43,802 nt of DNA, taken from the NCBI GenBank assembly GCA_018821305.1, contig JAHJMN010000020.1:1-43802 (forward strand), given 5' to 3'. The notes below the pieces were generated by a model. The model was not told the origin of the DNA, did no database searches, and saw only the letters and a program-made list of their open reading frames with translations. This DNA comes from Myxococcota bacterium (GTDB taxonomy: Bacteria > Myxococcota_A > Polyangia > HGW-17). Both the position numbers and the translations under genes were made by a program. How positions within the stretch are numbered: the first letter of the stretch is position 1; every line of letters starts with the position of its first letter. Shown in pieces: positions 24,638-33,305 of this stretch.

Positions 24638-26083
24638 TCATTTTGGATTTCCCAGACATGCGGAAAGTTCATTTTTCAGAGTGTCTTTGAGTTCATTTAT
24701 CCTGCGGGTCAAGTCATTATATTCTTCTAAAAGTTGGGCAGGATCATGAGACTCAGTGTCAGCTACATGGGGGTTTCGGATATCAAGGTTATAGTTTCGT
24801 TCGATTATTTCATCGACGGAAACGACCCAGGCGTGCTGGTTTACTTCACGGTTATTCCACCAGTCTTTCTCACGGTCGAACTCTTCAATGCGAAGGGGCT
24901 TGGTGCGGGAGTAGGATTTGTAACCTTCAGGATAAGGGTGCTCGAAAAACCAGACTTCCTTTGTGGAGGTGCCTTTTTCGAAGAAAAGAATATTGGTGGC
25001 AATGCCTGTATAGGGGGCAAAAACGCCCTTGGGAAGTCTCACGATGGTGTGAAGATTGAAGTTTTCAAGGAGCTCACGTTTGATGGTGGATTTAACACCT
25101 TCACCGAAGAGAAAACCGTCGGGTAAAACGATGGCGGCCCGGCCGGAAGGTTTCAGAATGTGCATTATAAGGGCGAGGAAAAGGTCGGCGGTCTCCCGGG
25201 TCTGATACTGCCGGGGGAAATTCTGCTCGATGCCGTCTTCTTCCATGCCGCCGAAGGGTGGATTTGTAATGACGATGTCCACACGGTCACGGGGTTTGTA
25301 ATCCCGCAGAGGCCGGGAGAGGGTATTGTCGTGAAGGATGTTTTCAGGGACATCGATCCCGTGAAGCATCATGTTCGTCATGCACAGCAGGTGAGGAAGG
25401 GGCTTTTTCTCGACGCCATGAACGGAAGCCTGCAGAGTTTCGAGGTCTGTGGCGGATTTAGCCTGACGGCGGAGGTGTTCGATGGTGGATGTGAGGAAGC
25501 CTCCGGTACCGCAGGCGGGGTCAAGGATTGACTCGCCGAGCTTTGGATTCAGGATATCAACCATGAACTGAGTGACAGCACGGGGGGTGTAGTATTCGCC
25601 AGCGTTTCCGGCGTTCTGGAGATCCGCGAGGATTTTTTCGTATATGTCGTTGAAGATGTGGCGATCCGTGGAGGAGTTAAAATCAACGTCGGATTCAATG
25701 GTGTTGATGACCTGCCGCAGGAGAGTGCCGGACTTCATGTAGTTGTATGCGTCTTCGAATACGCTGCCGATAACGCGCCCGTGGGGAGTTGTATCGGTGA
25801 CGGACAGTCTTTTGAGGGCTGGGAAGAGGTCGTTGTTTACGAAATCCGTGAGTTCATCACCGGTGATGCCTTCGGGGTTTTTCGCCCAGGTGGACCAGCG
25901 GTGTTTTTCCGCAAGGGGTGACTTGTATCCACTGACAGTTATCTGCCATTCCTGCTCACGATCGTCGAATATTTTGAGGTATAGAAGCCAGGCTAACTGG
26001 CTGATTCGCTGGGCGTCGCCATCAACGCCAACGTCTTTTCGCATGATGTCCTGAATTGTTTTAACTAATGTTCCGATTGCCAT
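24638..26083 (-). CDS. hsdM: type I restriction-modification methyltransferase subunit HsdM
   Basis: A 481-residue N6-adenine methyltransferase of the type I complex. The helical N-terminal HsdM domain (about 1-140) is followed by YYTP (164-167), the AdoMet site DPACGTGGF (188-196) and the catalytic NPPFGG (274-279, the N/D-P-P-F/Y motif). The C-terminal part contacts HsdS and ends in a coiled coil. It transfers methyl groups from S-adenosylmethionine to protect host sites and is required for restriction. I chose the ATG at 26083, with AAGGA 6-7 nt upstream and the usual start MAIGTLVKTI; an upstream in-frame start would add five unlikely residues. A TGTCCTGA-type module lies between this gene and hsdR. 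Confidence 0.96.
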   Translation of the reverse strand: MAIGTLVKTIQDIMRKDVGVDGDAQRISQLAWLLYLKIFDDREQEWQITVSGYKSPLAEKHRWSTWAKNPEGITGDELTDFVNNDLFPALKRLSVTDTTPHGRVIGSVFEDAYNYMKSGTLLRQVINTIESDVDFNSSTDRHIFNDIYEKILADLQNAGNAGEYYTPRAVTQFMVDILNPKLGESILDPACGTGGFLTSTIEHLRRQAKSATDLETLQASVHGVEKKPLPHLLCMTNMMLHGIDVPENILHDNTLSRPLRDYKPRDRVDIVITNPPFGGMEEDGIEQNFPRQYQTRETADLFLALIMHILKPSGRAAIVLPDGFLFGEGVKSTIKRELLENFNLHTIVRLPKGVFAPYTGIATNILFFEKGTSTKEVWFFEHPYPEGYKSYSRTKPLRIEEFDREKDWWNNREVNQHAWVVSVDEIIERNYNLDIRNPHVADTESHDPAQLLEEYNDLTRRINELKDTLKNELSACLGNPK

Positions 26084-26158
26084 ATGGTTCCTTATCAAGT
26101 CCGTTTACGGATCAGGAAGACTTTAAAACCTGAAAAGGGGGTAAACAGACTAATACGA

Positions 26159-26204
26159 GCAGTTCGCGTCCTGAATCCGTTTTAAAGAGAAAGCGGTCAG
26201 GACA
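26159..26204. repeat. TGTCCTGA-type module between hsdR and hsdM
   Basis: GCAGTTCGCGTCCTGAAT at 26159-26176 and TCAGGACATTTTCAG at 26197-26211 form facing termini of the TGTCCTGA repeat class around a short core. It ends at the hsdR stop codon (26212-26214). It resembles the right part of the 157-bp repeats at 35270 and 42838. Confidence 0.55.
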
Positions 26205-26211
26205 TTTTCAG

Positions 26212-28581
26212 TTATGCGCAGTAGAGTGCTTTTTCGAGTTCGCGTACTGCGCGGTTGTATTCATCAAGGCCACCAAAGGATTTGATGATTTCCGTTACTG
26301 TGCCGAAGCCGGGAAACGGGTCGACATTGAGTATGCCCGGTTCTTCAATCTGGATTACTCCCTGATCCGCGTACTTGTCAAGGAGAGAATCCAGGACCCG
26401 GCGGGCGGGCTCACTGTACTTCGAAAAGTAATCAGTTTCGCGGACTTTTTTCACGCGCTGGGAACGTGTCAGGGGTGGCTGATCCCATACGACATGCAGG
26501 ATGAGGTCGAGGGGATCGAGTTCGCGCCCGACATCTTCCGCGAGAGCTTCAAATAAAACGCCTTCCTGCTGAAGGTGGGAAATGATGATTTGTTTCTTTT
26601 CAGCTGCGGTCCAGTATTTGAGGAAAGCGTCCATGGATTCGAACTCGGAAGTCACTGCCCGGCGAGTGTAATCCCGGAGAGATTCGGTTATGAGTTTCCC
26701 TGAAGGGTCGAAGTACTGGTCACGTTCAGCTATGACTTGAACACTTACGTTATTAACGTAATATTTCATGCGCTTTTTGTTGTTTGAAGTATCAGTCAGA
26801 GGTTCGTAATCCCGCGGGTCTTCGGCAGGAATGAGGTTGATCTCATCGCCGGGTTCGTATACTTCGGGAGGCACTGGAGATGCGTCGGGTGAATCGGGCA
26901 CGAAAATCTGGACGGGCTCACCGTCGAAATCAGGATCGGCAAAGTGCTCGGTGGCTTTCTTGAAATCCATGATTGTAAAGTAATACTTGTTGTAATCCTC
27001 GTTGATGCGGGTTCCACGGCCAATGATCTGTTTGAATTCCGTCATTGATCTTATTGTCTTATCGAGGACGATGAGGTGACAGGTTTGTGCATCAACACCG
27101 GTAGTCATCAGTTTTGAAGTGGTGGCGATGACGGGGTATGTTTTCTCCGGGAAAATGAAGTTATCAAGTTGTGCCTTTCCTTCTTTGTTGTCGCCGGTAA
27201 TGCACATGACGTATTGCTCGCTTTTACGGATCTGGTCGGGGTTACAGTTGACGATGGCCTGTCGCATGCGTTCCGCGTGATCGATATCTTCACAAAAGAC
27301 GATGGTTTTATGCAGGGGGTCTGTGGCGGTGAGGAAGTCGGTGATTTTCTTTGCGACAAGGGTCGTGCGTTTTTCTAATACGAGGGTGCGATCAAAGTCC
27401 GATTGGTAGTAGATACGGTCTTCTATTTCATTATTGTTCTTGTCTTTTTGTCCACGTTCGGGCCGGAAGCCTTCGAGATCGCGGTCGAAATCAATACGCA
27501 CAACGCGATACGGGGCAAGGAAGCCGTCCTGAATGCCCTGCTTTAATGAATAGGTGTAAACGGGAGGGCCAAAGTAATCTATATTGGAAACGTATTCGGT
27601 TTCCTTTGGTGTTGCCGTCATGCCGAGGTGAGTTGCGGAGGAGAAGTGGTCGAGGATACGGTGCCACAATCCTTCTTCGTCGGGACTTCCCCGGTGGCAC
27701 TCGTCGATAATGATGAGGTCGAAGAAATCAGGGCTGAAGTTGAGAAAAATGTCTTTGCTCGCTTCGGTTCCTGTGAGGGCCTGATAAAGGGCGAGATATA
27801 TTTCATAGGAAGGGTCAGCTTTGCGGTCCCGAATTTTAGTCATGGCGGAGCCGAAAGGTTTGAAATCGTTACTCATTGTCTGGTCAACGAGGATGTTTCG
27901 ATCCGCGAGGAACAGGATGCGCTTTTTCGTGCGGGATTTCCAGAGGCGCCAGATAATCTGAAAAGCTGTATATGTTTTTCCGGTACCTGTAGCCATTACA
28001 AGGAGAAGGCGGTTTTGCCCTCTGGCTATGGCCTCAAGGGTTTTGTTTATCGCCACCATCTGATAGTAGCGGGGTGTTTTGTTTGAAGAGCCGAGGTGGT
28101 AATCCTGCAGGATTGTCTTTTCGGATTCAGGTGTGAGATTGTTAATAGTTGAATACATGGCCCAGAGGGTTTCCGGTGAAGGAAACTCATTCATGGGGAT
28201 TTCTCTTTCCACTATGCCGTCGGAAGCATAAGGGTTGTGGAAAAGGAACGCCCTGCCGTTTGATGAAAAAGCAAAAGGCACACCGAGCATTTGTGAGTAT
28301 TTTATCGCCTGCTGCATCCCGCTGCCGACGCTGTGAGTAGCATCCTTGGCTTCGAGGACGGCAATGGGAACGTTTGGTTTGTAATAAAGGACGTAATCAG
28401 CTCTTCTCGGGCCGTGTTCATCGTTCGGGTTGGTGATGCGGGAGGCGAGATTCTTCTGGATTCGGATGCGGCCAGCAGTGAGGGTTACTTCTTCTCTGAA
28501 CTGGTTAAGTGTCCATCCGGCCTGAAGGATTGCGGGGGTGATGAATTTGGTACAGATATCTCTTTCGGAAAGTCTGTTCAT
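26212..28581 (-). CDS. hsdR: type I restriction-modification endonuclease/translocase subunit HsdR
   Basis: A 789-residue restriction subunit. The N-terminal nuclease core shows D62 (RADYVLYY) and E77-x-K79 (VLEAKD). The translocase follows: ATGTGKT at 197-203, DECH at 293-296, TAT at 322-324, SKLMTTGVD and QIIGRGTRI, so both SF2 motor halves are intact. It pulls DNA past the complex and cuts when stalled. At 789 residues it is of the shorter HsdR class (EcoKI HsdR is near 1170). I chose the ATG at 28581, with GGGAG about 9 nt upstream and the start MNRLSERDICTKF. It is the first gene of the operon and its leader contains 40 bp matching the left part of the 157-bp repeats. Confidence 0.96.
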   Translation of the reverse strand: MNRLSERDICTKFITPAILQAGWTLNQFREEVTLTAGRIRIQKNLASRITNPNDEHGPRRADYVLYYKPNVPIAVLEAKDATHSVGSGMQQAIKYSQMLGVPFAFSSNGRAFLFHNPYASDGIVEREIPMNEFPSPETLWAMYSTINNLTPESEKTILQDYHLGSSNKTPRYYQMVAINKTLEAIARGQNRLLLVMATGTGKTYTAFQIIWRLWKSRTKKRILFLADRNILVDQTMSNDFKPFGSAMTKIRDRKADPSYEIYLALYQALTGTEASKDIFLNFSPDFFDLIIIDECHRGSPDEEGLWHRILDHFSSATHLGMTATPKETEYVSNIDYFGPPVYTYSLKQGIQDGFLAPYRVVRIDFDRDLEGFRPERGQKDKNNNEIEDRIYYQSDFDRTLVLEKRTTLVAKKITDFLTATDPLHKTIVFCEDIDHAERMRQAIVNCNPDQIRKSEQYVMCITGDNKEGKAQLDNFIFPEKTYPVIATTSKLMTTGVDAQTCHLIVLDKTIRSMTEFKQIIGRGTRINEDYNKYYFTIMDFKKATEHFADPDFDGEPVQIFVPDSPDASPVPPEVYEPGDEINLIPAEDPRDYEPLTDTSNNKKRMKYYVNNVSVQVIAERDQYFDPSGKLITESLRDYTRRAVTSEFESMDAFLKYWTAAEKKQIIISHLQQEGVLFEALAEDVGRELDPLDLILHVVWDQPPLTRSQRVKKVRETDYFSKYSEPARRVLDSLLDKYADQGVIQIEEPGILNVDPFPGFGTVTEIIKSFGGLDEYNRAVRELEKALYCA

Positions 28582-28599
28582 TTGAATTTCTCCCGTCAA

Positions 28600-28646
28600 A
28601 TCTGGAGGCCAATTTTGATAAAAAGCGAATTTCAGGACACGAACTA
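28600..28646 (-). repeat. left part of the 157-bp repeat in the hsdR leader
   Basis: Read on the minus strand, TAGTTCGTGTCCTGAAATTC is followed by TTTTTATCAAAATTG, which matches the first 40 bases of the repeat at 35270 with few differences. The match ends at the ribosome-binding region of hsdR. Confidence 0.75.
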
Positions 28647-28748
28647 ATTATTACAATATCAGCATAAGAGTTTTTTTGAAGTAAAAAAACAGGATAGTTT
28701 TGAGGGTAGAGTCCGAGCCTGCGAATTATATCGTCAAGAAATCTCTTT

Positions 28749-28801
28749 CCTTTCCCCCTTTTGTTGCGCCGCCGCAGGCGGCGCAACAAAAGGGGGAAAG
28801 G
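28749..28801. repeat. 25-bp perfect palindrome, GTTGCGCCGCC type, second copy
   Basis: Arms 28749-28773 and 28777-28801 are exact reverse complements around GCA and are identical to 17557-17609. Downstream lie GATCCCAGGGTTGAAACCCTG and a GGCGTTCTGCGAACGC hairpin. No gene is supported in 28582-29200. Confidence 0.95.
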
Positions 28802-28944
28802 AGGGGCGTGCGCGTTTCCGATCCCAGGGTTGAAACCCTGCGCTATACAGAGGCGTTCTGCGAACGCGGAATTTCCGACGTTTTGCAATTACATAAATGT
28901 GACTTTTTAATGAAATACTTCAGGCAAGCAGGGGCTTTAACCTG

Positions 28945-29142
28945 AGACCGCTTGCGGAATAATAGGATCGAAATCTGGAACTTGAATTAAAAATTACGTT
29001 CTTTGTAATTTTACATTTATATTGAATGTTTATAACCTGATTCTGATCCTGTTTGCCTGACTGCCTGAGTCCCTGTTAAAAAATTTCAGGGAAACAGGTA
29101 ATCAGTAGCAGGATCAGGGCAAGCAGGGGCTTTCTCCTGAAG
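28945..29142 (+). repeat. CCTG/CAGG palindromic repeat, copy A
   Basis: The unit opens with GACCGCTTGCGGAATAA and GGATCGAAA, passes an AT-rich stretch, then a long imperfect hairpin rich in CCTG on the left and CAGG on the right, ending AAGCAGGGGCTTTCTCCTG. It lies between hsdR and rplI. Copies occur at 35000-35248 (inverted), 42643-42821 and 43656-43802. Confidence 0.85.
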
Positions 29143-29200
29143 CTTTTCTTGGTTACTTTTTCATTACTCACGAAGCGGTATATTGAAGATTAGCGGGGAA

Positions 29201-29653
29201 TTACTCGGAGACTACCCATACTTTGAGGGCGGCGTGAACTTCGGAATCGAGTTTCACTTTAATTGTATGAACGCCAAGGGTTTTGAGTGGTTCATCAAGA
29301 TGAATGTTTTTACGATCCACTTTGAGACCCTGACGGTCAAGAGCATCACCGATTTCTTTCGGAGTTACGCTACCGAAGAGTTTATCGTTTTCGCCGACTT
29401 TCTTCTGAATTGTGAGCGTAATTTCTTCAAGTTTAGCTTTGAGGTCTTCTGCTGTTTTGATCAGTTTTGATCTGCGGGCAGTAATGACTTTCTGCTGATG
29501 GTCGAGCTGAGCTCTGTTTTTCTTATTGGCAAGAACTGCATATCCTCTGGGGATAAGATAATTCCGGCCGTAACCTGCACGGACGCGGACGATCTGTCCA
29601 CTGTTTCCAAGATTTGGAACGTCGTCACTTAAAATAATTTCCATGAATCCCAT
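29201..29653 (-). CDS. rplI: 50S ribosomal protein L9
   Basis: A 150-residue large-subunit protein with the L9 signature: N-terminal rRNA-binding domain (MEIILSDDVPNLGNSGQIVRV, then AGYGRNYLIPRGYAV), a long connecting helix (about 45-85) and a C-terminal domain ending HAALKVWVVSE. Length is normal. The start at 29653 is fixed by AAGGAG 6 nt upstream; it adds MGF before the more usual ME. It is the last gene of rpsF-rpsR-rplI, the common bacterial order without ssb in between. Confidence 0.97.
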   Translation of the reverse strand: MGFMEIILSDDVPNLGNSGQIVRVRAGYGRNYLIPRGYAVLANKKNRAQLDHQQKVITARRSKLIKTAEDLKAKLEEITLTIQKKVGENDKLFGSVTPKEIGDALDRQGLKVDRKNIHLDEPLKTLGVHTIKVKLDSEVHAALKVWVVSE

Positions 29654-29676
29654 GGTGAACTCCTTATAATAAAATG

Positions 29677-29916
29677 TTAACCATTCACTGAAAACGGCAT
29701 CAGGGCGACCATTCTTGCTCTTTTTACAGCAACAGTCAGGCGACGCTGATGACGGGCGCAGGTTCCACTGATTCTAGAGGGAACAATTTTGCCACGGTCA
29801 GTTACATAGTTTCTAAGTAATTGAGGGTTTTTGTAATCGATGGGAACATTAATATTTTCACAGAAATAACAGACTTTCCGTTTATTAAAGCGTCTTTTTT
29901 TATCATGCATACCCAT
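29677..29916 (-). CDS. rpsR: 30S ribosomal protein S18, cysteine-containing form
   Basis: A 79-residue small-subunit protein that binds 16S rRNA together with S6. The family core [20 protein letters not shown] and [16 protein letters not shown] is present. Cysteines at 16, 19 and 53 with His56 (C-x2-C-x33-C-x2-H) mark the zinc-binding type of S18; many bacteria carry the Cys-free type. The start lies 2 bp after the rpsF stop, so translation is coupled to that of its partner S6. Confidence 0.96.
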   Translation of the reverse strand: MGMHDKKRRFNKRKVCYFCENINVPIDYKNPQLLRNYVTDRGKIVPSRISGTCARHQRRLTVAVKRARMVALMPFSVNG

Positions 29917-29918
29917 TG

Positions 29919-30425
29919 TTATTTCTCCTCGTCATCATCGTCTTCAGAAACTTCATCTTCAGATACATCGTCATCATCGTCAGAAATTTCTGCTTTGGGT
30001 TCGATTCTGTTGTCATAGTCATCTTCGATGGCTCCGATTTCAGAAGCAGCTTTCATCATGTCATCGGTGAATTCTGCAGGACGTGCTGTAGGATCGACGT
30101 TTGCGTCTACAACGATAGTCATATAGCGAATTACGTTTTCGATCATGCGGAGGATGCGTTCTACTTCCGGCATAAGTTCGAAATAGCCGAGGAGTCTACA
30201 GTAAAGGTAGATACCTTTTCTTTCCTTGCGGATTTCATAGGCCAGTTTGCGACGGCCCCAGTTTTCGATACTGAGGATGCGGCCTTCTTTTTTCTCCACG
30301 ACATCAGAAATCCTTTTAATGTAGGTTTTGATGTCTTCCGAGGAGGTGTCGGGTCTGAGGATTACGATAAGCTCGTATTCCCTGACGCTTCCGACTTCAT
30401 CGTAGTAGGATCTTGATAATGCCAT
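29919..30425 (-). CDS. rpsF: 30S ribosomal protein S6 with long acidic tail
   Basis: A 168-residue S6: [22 protein letters not shown], then [18 protein letters not shown], then [11 protein letters not shown] form the ferredoxin-like fold. The C-terminal 45 residues are acidic and low in complexity ([24 protein letters not shown]), extending well beyond the usual 95-135 residues. I chose ATG at 30425 because of GGGAG 8 nt upstream; an earlier in-frame start would have no site. It is the first gene of the operon and is divergent from leuS. Confidence 0.95.
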   Translation of the reverse strand: MALSRSYYDEVGSVREYELIVILRPDTSSEDIKTYIKRISDVVEKKEGRILSIENWGRRKLAYEIRKERKGIYLYCRLLGYFELMPEVERILRMIENVIRYMTIVVDANVDPTARPAEFTDDMMKAASEIGAIEDDYDNRIEPKAEISDDDDDVSEDEVSEDDDDEEK

Positions 30426-30434
30426 TAAATTTCT

Positions 30435-30456
30435 CCCTTCGGGTTTGCCTTGCGGC
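30435..30456 (-). promoter_or_regulatory. possible S6:S18 leader hairpins before rpsF
   Basis: Read on the minus strand, GCCGCAAGGC (30447-30456) and CCCGAAGGG (30435-30443) form two small hairpins directly before and over the ribosome-binding site. Many bacteria have an S6:S18-binding RNA in this leader with a conserved CCG. The match here is only suggestive. Confidence 0.3.
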
Positions 30457-30515
30457 ATATGCCCCAATCAGTTGAGGAGCAGGAAGTTAAATGAGGATCT
30501 GCTCACAGGGCCGGA

Positions 30516-30544
30516 AAAATAGTGGATTCCTGACAAATTTTCAA
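30516..30544 (-). promoter_or_regulatory. probable promoter of rpsF-rpsR-rplI
   Basis: On the minus strand TTGAAA (30544-30539) and TATTTT (30521-30516) are separated by 17 nt, a good sigma70-type arrangement about 90 nt upstream of the rpsF start. Confidence 0.5.
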
Positions 30545-30717
30545 GATCTATTTTGACTTTTTTCCTGTTTGTTGTAACTGGTTTACTGTAAAATCCGTTG
30601 CTGCTTCAGGTAGCGAGGAGATCCTCCTTCTTCGGGGGGCTTCAAATGGATCGCATTGGTTTACATTATATATAATTCAGTTCCAATATTTGTTGAACTG
30701 GTCAATATGGAGTGAAA

Positions 30718-33279
30718 ATGGATTATTCATTCAGAAAAATTGAAAAAAAATGGCAGAAAAACTGGAAAGAATCCGGTTCTTTCAAATCAACTGTGCTTAT
30801 TGACAAAAAGAAATTTTATGTTCTTGAAATGTTTCCCTATCCCTCAGGAAAACTTCATATGGGACATGTACGTAACTATTCTATTGGCGATGTAACCGCC
30901 CGTACAAGGCGGCGTCAGGGCTTTAACGTACTTTATCCCATGGGTTGGGATGCATTTGGCCTTCCAGCGGAAAATGCCGCCATGAAAGCCAATGTTCATC
31001 CCGCAAAATGGACATACTCAAATATCGACACCATGAGATCGCAACTTCAGGCTCTTGGTTACAGTTATGACTGGGATCGTGAGATCGCCACATGCCACCC
31101 GAAGTATTTCCGATGGGAACAGAAAATCTTTCAGGAAATGTATGAACGCGGGCTTGCCTACCGGAAAACGAGTTACGTAAACTGGTGTCAGGATTGTGCA
31201 ACGGTTCTTGCAAACGAGCAGGTGGAAAACGGCCAGTGCTGGCGTTGCGGTAGTACCGTGGAGCAAAAAGAACTCGTCCAGTGGTTTTTCCGAATTACTC
31301 AGTATGCATCGGAACTTCTGGCAGATCTTGAAAAACTCAAAGAAGGATGGCCTGAAAAGGTTCTCACGATGCAGCGCAACTGGATCGGTGAGAGTTTCGG
31401 TGCCAGGGTAAAATTTGCTCTGGAAACGCCCTGCAACGGAACAGATCATATTGAAATTTTCACTACCCGTGCAGACACCCTGTTCGGTGTTACTTTCATG
31501 AGCCTTGCAGCGGAACATCCCCTTGCTCTGGAGCTTGCAAAAGGGACCGAGCTTGAAGGAAATGTTCGCGAATTCGTTCTGAAAGTTCGTAACGAAGATA
31601 AAATCAAACGCTCAAGTGAAGATTACGAAAAAGAAGGTGTTTTCACAGGGGCATACGCAGTGAATCCTCTTACTGGAGACCGCATTCCCATTTATATCGC
31701 CAATTTTGTACTTATGGATTACGGAACAGGAGCTGTTATGGCGGTTCCGGCCCATGATCAACGTGATTATGATTTTGCCCGTAAATATGGTATCGACTTG
31801 AAGGTTGTCATTAAAAGCGAGGATTCTCCCGCAACTCCCGATGAAATGACCTGCGCCTTTGTGGATGACGGTCTTATGGTCAATTCTCAGGAATTTTCCG
31901 GAACGCCTAACAGGGAAGGTATAAATGGTGTTGTGGAGCGACTTGAAAGAGAAGGTAGCGGCGGAAATACCGTAAATTACCGTCTTCGGGACTGGGGTAT
32001 CAGCCGACAGCGTTACTGGGGTTCTCCCATCCCAATGATTCACTGCGAAAAATGCGGCATCGTCAAAGTTCCACTGGAAAACCTTCCTGTTACTCTTCCC
32101 GACGATGTTAATTGGGCGGATCACAAATCCGGAAGCCCCCTTGCGGCACATCCCACCTGGAAACATGTGAAGTGCCCATCTTGCGGCAGCGATGCTCTTC
32201 GGGACTGCGATACCATGGATACCTTTATGGAGAGTTCCTGGTATTTCCTGCGTTACACGAGTCCGCGATTTGAAGAAGGCCCCTTTGACAAGGAAGCTGC
32301 CAACTACTGGATGGGAGTTGATCAGTACATTGGTGGTATTGAGCACGCTGTTATGCATTTACTCTATGCCCGGTTCTTCACGAAAGTGCTGCGGGATCTC
32401 GGCTATGTTGATATAGATGAGCCTTTCAATCGTCTACTGACACAGGGGATGGTGACTATGGTTACAAACCGGTGCGAAAGCCATGACTGGCTTTTACCGT
32501 CGGAAGTTACCGCTGATGGCAACTGTGTACATTGCTCAAAACCTGTAAATCAGGGACGCGTGGAAAAGATGTCCAAAAGCAAAAAGAACGTTGTGGACCC
32601 CGTAGCTTATATTGAACGCTATGGAGCAGATACCGTGCGCTTTTTCATGCTCAGTGATTCCCCACCGGAGCGCGACCTGGAATGGTCCGATTCCGCCGTA
32701 GAAGGTTCTCACAAGTTTATTCAGCGTGTATGGAAGCTGTTTACGGATGCTCTTGAACTGGATTATTTCAACCAGAAAGCAAGCCCGGCGAAAGATGGTA
32801 TTTTGAAAACTGCCCACAAAGCAGTTAAAAAAGTTACTGCAGATATGAATCGCTTTCATTTCAATACGGCCATTGCGGAAATCCGAGTTCTTTTCAATGA
32901 ACTGGGGTCGAATCAGCCAAAGAATCCACCGGAGATGTCAGCTCATGCGGCGGCACTTTGGATTGGAATACAACTCTTAAATCCCTTTGCACCTCACATG
33001 ACGGAAGAATTGTGGCAACTTTCAGGTCGGTCACAAAGCCTTGTGACAGCTCCATGGCCTGCCTGGGATGAAGAACTGGTAAGTGATTCTACTTTCCTCC
33101 TCGTAGTTCAGGTAAACGGTAAACTCCGGGATAAAATTGATGTTCCCGTAGATGCAGATGCAGCGATTGTCGAAGAAATTGTTAAAAAATCACCGAAAAT
33201 TGCAGAGTTTCTTGAAAAAGGAACCCTTCGGAAATTTATTTATGTTCCCGGTCGTCTTGCGAATCTGGTTATTAATTGA
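30718..33279 (+). CDS. leuS: leucyl-tRNA synthetase
   Basis: An 853-residue class I synthetase that charges tRNA-Leu. HMGH at 47-50 (family HIGH signature, in PYPSGKLHMGHVRNYSIGD) and KMSKS at 617-621 are both intact. A zinc-ribbon insert (CQDCATVLANEQVENGQCWRCG) and the CP1 editing domain (TTRADTLFGVTFM, then VMAVPAHDQRDYDF) are visible, and there is a C-terminal anticodon-binding region. Length matches the bacterial enzyme (about 860). I chose ATG at 30718 over GTG at 30712 because GGAG at 30709-30712 would overlap the GTG. The gene is followed 27 bp later by lysS, so the two probably form one transcript. Confidence 0.97.
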   Translation: MDYSFRKIEKKWQKNWKESGSFKSTVLIDKKKFYVLEMFPYPSGKLHMGHVRNYSIGDVTARTRRRQGFNVLYPMGWDAFGLPAENAAMKANVHPAKWTYSNIDTMRSQLQALGYSYDWDREIATCHPKYFRWEQKIFQEMYERGLAYRKTSYVNWCQDCATVLANEQVENGQCWRCGSTVEQKELVQWFFRITQYASELLADLEKLKEGWPEKVLTMQRNWIGESFGARVKFALETPCNGTDHIEIFTTRADTLFGVTFMSLAAEHPLALELAKGTELEGNVREFVLKVRNEDKIKRSSEDYEKEGVFTGAYAVNPLTGDRIPIYIANFVLMDYGTGAVMAVPAHDQRDYDFARKYGIDLKVVIKSEDSPATPDEMTCAFVDDGLMVNSQEFSGTPNREGINGVVERLEREGSGGNTVNYRLRDWGISRQRYWGSPIPMIHCEKCGIVKVPLENLPVTLPDDVNWADHKSGSPLAAHPTWKHVKCPSCGSDALRDCDTMDTFMESSWYFLRYTSPRFEEGPFDKEAANYWMGVDQYIGGIEHAVMHLLYARFFTKVLRDLGYVDIDEPFNRLLTQGMVTMVTNRCESHDWLLPSEVTADGNCVHCSKPVNQGRVEKMSKSKKNVVDPVAYIERYGADTVRFFMLSDSPPERDLEWSDSAVEGSHKFIQRVWKLFTDALELDYFNQKASPAKDGILKTAHKAVKKVTADMNRFHFNTAIAEIRVLFNELGSNQPKNPPEMSAHAAALWIGIQLLNPFAPHMTEELWQLSGRSQSLVTAPWPAWDEELVSDSTFLLVVQVNGKLRDKIDVPVDADAAIVEEIVKKSPKIAEFLEKGTLRKFIYVPGRLANLVIN

Positions 33280-33305
33280 TATTCGAATAAATGAAAGGAT
33301 ATATA

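Noticed and set aside
24734-25531. Open frames opposite hsdM
   Set aside because: They are antisense to a clearly coding methyltransferase and arise from its codon use.
31612-32358. 248-codon minus frame inside leuS
   Set aside because: Antisense to a conserved synthetase with all motifs in the other strand.
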